A stretch of 64,000 nucleotides of DNA from Taenia hydatigena (taxonomy: Eukaryota; Platyhelminthes; Cestoda; Cyclophyllidea; Taeniidae): contig JADWOT020001830.1 of the NCBI GenBank assembly GCA_036345935.2, forward strand, positions 62,001 through 126,000. Reading direction: 5' to 3'. Under the pieces are notes generated by a model. It was not told the DNA's origin and ran no database searches. It saw only the letters and a program-made list of their open reading frames with translations. Below are positions 62,101 through 64,000 of this stretch, in pieces. The position numbers and the translations under genes were made by a program. Each line of letters opens with the position of its first letter. Position 1 is the first letter of the stretch.

Positions 62101-63404
62101 TGTTCAAGTAATTCGCATTACATTGCGTTCACTCTAAAGCACCAGATGGCTCACGTTTGTCATGCGCTTCATTAGAGCTGAAGTAACCCAACATTTGATA
62201 CCCAATTTAAATTAATCGGCGATCAAAATGAACAATTTATGGCGCAGTGTAATATTTACGCTCTCTGGCTGCTTGTCAATGGACATCCTCAGTACAACCG
62301 CATAGCACAAAATATTATAGCTTTGGGAGGAAACCTACTTTATGGCACCGTAGCAGTTTAACAACCTAAGCCTTTTGGAATCAATTTAGCACCAAAGTGA
62401 GAAACACTTAAAGCGTAGTACACCGCGGCTGATTTGCCATTGTTTTACTTATGTAATGCCTTATGCATGCATTAATCTGAGCTACCAGTCAAAACCTAAC
62501 GCCATTCAGACCTTTGAGATGGCGGTGGAACGCGGCCAGCAGCTCTTTCGTAACTAAATACTTTTCTCGCCTTGCCCAGCTATAACTGTGAAGCTTCTAA
62601 ATATCTGAATTTGACGAATATTTTATATGTAGCTTACATGTTCGGGTATTATAGCAATTCGTATAAAGCAATTTCACAGCGCATTAATGATTAATATCTT
62701 GGGAAGAAACATCAAAGACTGATTGTCTAGTAAATGGCTATTCTTAGTTTATGCATGAGTTACATGTTGCGAAACCTTAAAATGCAATTTATTTTTACCT
62801 GATTTACGTGTAAAGTGATGCCAAATGCAGAATTCTGATGGTGAATCGCTCGTTAAAGGACTCAAGATTAGCGAATTATGCTTCTGTCAGACGTGATGCA
62901 TTCTAGTGAAATCCATAGCCCAGAAACTCATTTTTACCAAGTGATTCTCAGTAGGTAAGAGAAGTGTGTGAATGAGTCTCAATTTCGCCGGAATCTATGA
63001 CATTTTAGTGCAGCGACGAATCCTAATTGACAACGAGGCAGAAAGCAGTTACCGCTGAAGACCTCCAAAGCGATGTGCGAGTTAGTTAACTTAAAGACTT
63101 GTTTCGCTTTAAAAATATGCGATCGGCAGTTAACAAGTGCCTTGAAAATTACAAATATTATATATACTTATTTTTTGTCCTAAATGACACGTGATGCATT
63201 ACAATTAAAGCATAGAACGAAATGATAAGATTATATAAGCAATGTTGGAAGAAACTTATTACTAATGTTGCATAAGTTCTCGAACTCAACTTTTTTGTCC
63301 TTCTACTTTTAAATGGAATGCGACAATAAAGTCTCTTATATATTTCTATCAAAAATCACCAATTCTTTAAATCTAGAACTGGATCTTCCAGCTCCACTAC
63401 AGGC
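62101..63404. other. No supported gene
   Basis: AT-rich sequence with no ORF of note. The tandem array fades out at its left edge and the terminal repeat starts at its right edge. Confidence 0.45.
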
Positions 63405-63605
63405 GTAGCATTCCGAGTCTCCCTTAGAGGCAAAAGAAGGAGGAATGCTAGAGTATAACGTAAATATTTAACGGACAGAGGTAACTAAGCTACTGGCATG
63501 ACCCGGAGGCCAGCTTCCACAACTAGGACAATATGGTCACCTCTGTGACCCTGACCGAAACCGGTAGTTCGAACAAACAAAGTGCTACAACAGATGTAGC
63601 TTAAA
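63405..63605 (+). repeat. Interspersed repeat, right copy
   Basis: Same-strand partner of 1-215. It is complete on both sides here: similarity starts at about CCGAGTCTCCC and fades after AAAGTGCTACAACA. Neither terminal inverted repeats nor a target duplication can be read with confidence. Confidence 0.75.
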
Positions 63606-64000
63606 TTAATTATTGTTCAAACGCTAGGTGCACCTTTGCACTAATCCGTACCTACTAAATGATATGGCGAATACAGGTAACTTAGCTGCATGAAAATCGC
63701 GCGTTTATTATGCATTCAAAATTGGTAATTTGCAAGTAGAAATAGCGCACCAGGTCGAGATACAAGAGGAGGTAACATGATGTTTCCACCGACAGCTCCT
63801 CAACAAACATGTAGAACATAATATGCGTGCCAAACAGTAAACCATACAGCATTCCCTAGAGCATGGTCATTCTTTCCTTAAAATAAACAAAGCATGTACT
63901 TTGAGTCTAATAGTACACTTATTTTTCCTTGATGCTATACCTCTTTTGTTTGAATGCATGCTACACTTCACGACTATCACGGCACGGTCTATAAACGTTG
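63606..64000. other. No supported gene
   Basis: AT-rich, with no ORF or recognisable signal. Confidence 0.5.

Overview
The window looks like nuclear DNA of a multicellular eukaryote with compact introns. It is moderately AT-rich and gene-poor, and has no operons, ribosome binding sites, rRNA or CRISPR arrays. Coding signal comes as short exons with GT/AG borders, TATA/Inr-type promoters and AATAAA signals, inside long stretches of repeats and decayed mobile DNA. The short introns (51 to 160 nt where they can be placed), the decayed Ty3/Gypsy element and the absence of vertebrate-type SINEs fit a parasitic flatworm, most likely a tapeworm. This is an inference from general character; no diagnostic marker gene is present.

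Layout. 1-215 and about 63405-63605 are two diverged direct copies of one repeat, so the window is framed by the same element. 3250-5460 holds two copies of another interspersed repeat. 6378-7746 is an intronless, frameshifted AGC-family protein kinase pseudogene with its catalytic residues lost. 12870-13408 is a large inverted repeat. 18451-19023 is a complete small gene (EGR-type site, TATA-like box, 85-codon ORF, AATAAA) for a secreted peptide with an acidic then cationic layout like antimicrobial peptide precursors. About 24850-25565, on the minus strand, is a degenerate Ty3/Gypsy reverse transcriptase. 31330-31533 looks like the last two exons of an unrecognised gene. 42140-42308 and 49524-49636 are isolated candidate exons. 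45547-46746 (minus) is a four-exon C2H2 zinc-finger gene, the best ordinary gene here. 53010-53452 is a compact unit with TATA, Inr and AATAAA that contains 42-bp coding-phase repeats. 61040-62100 is a diverged tandem array with a monomer of roughly 150-175 bp.

No shared pathway links the genes. The three items most worth following are the small secreted peptide, the 53 kb promoter-to-polyA unit (possibly a solo LTR or miniature retroelement) and the zinc-finger gene. Most of the rest holds no gene I can support.
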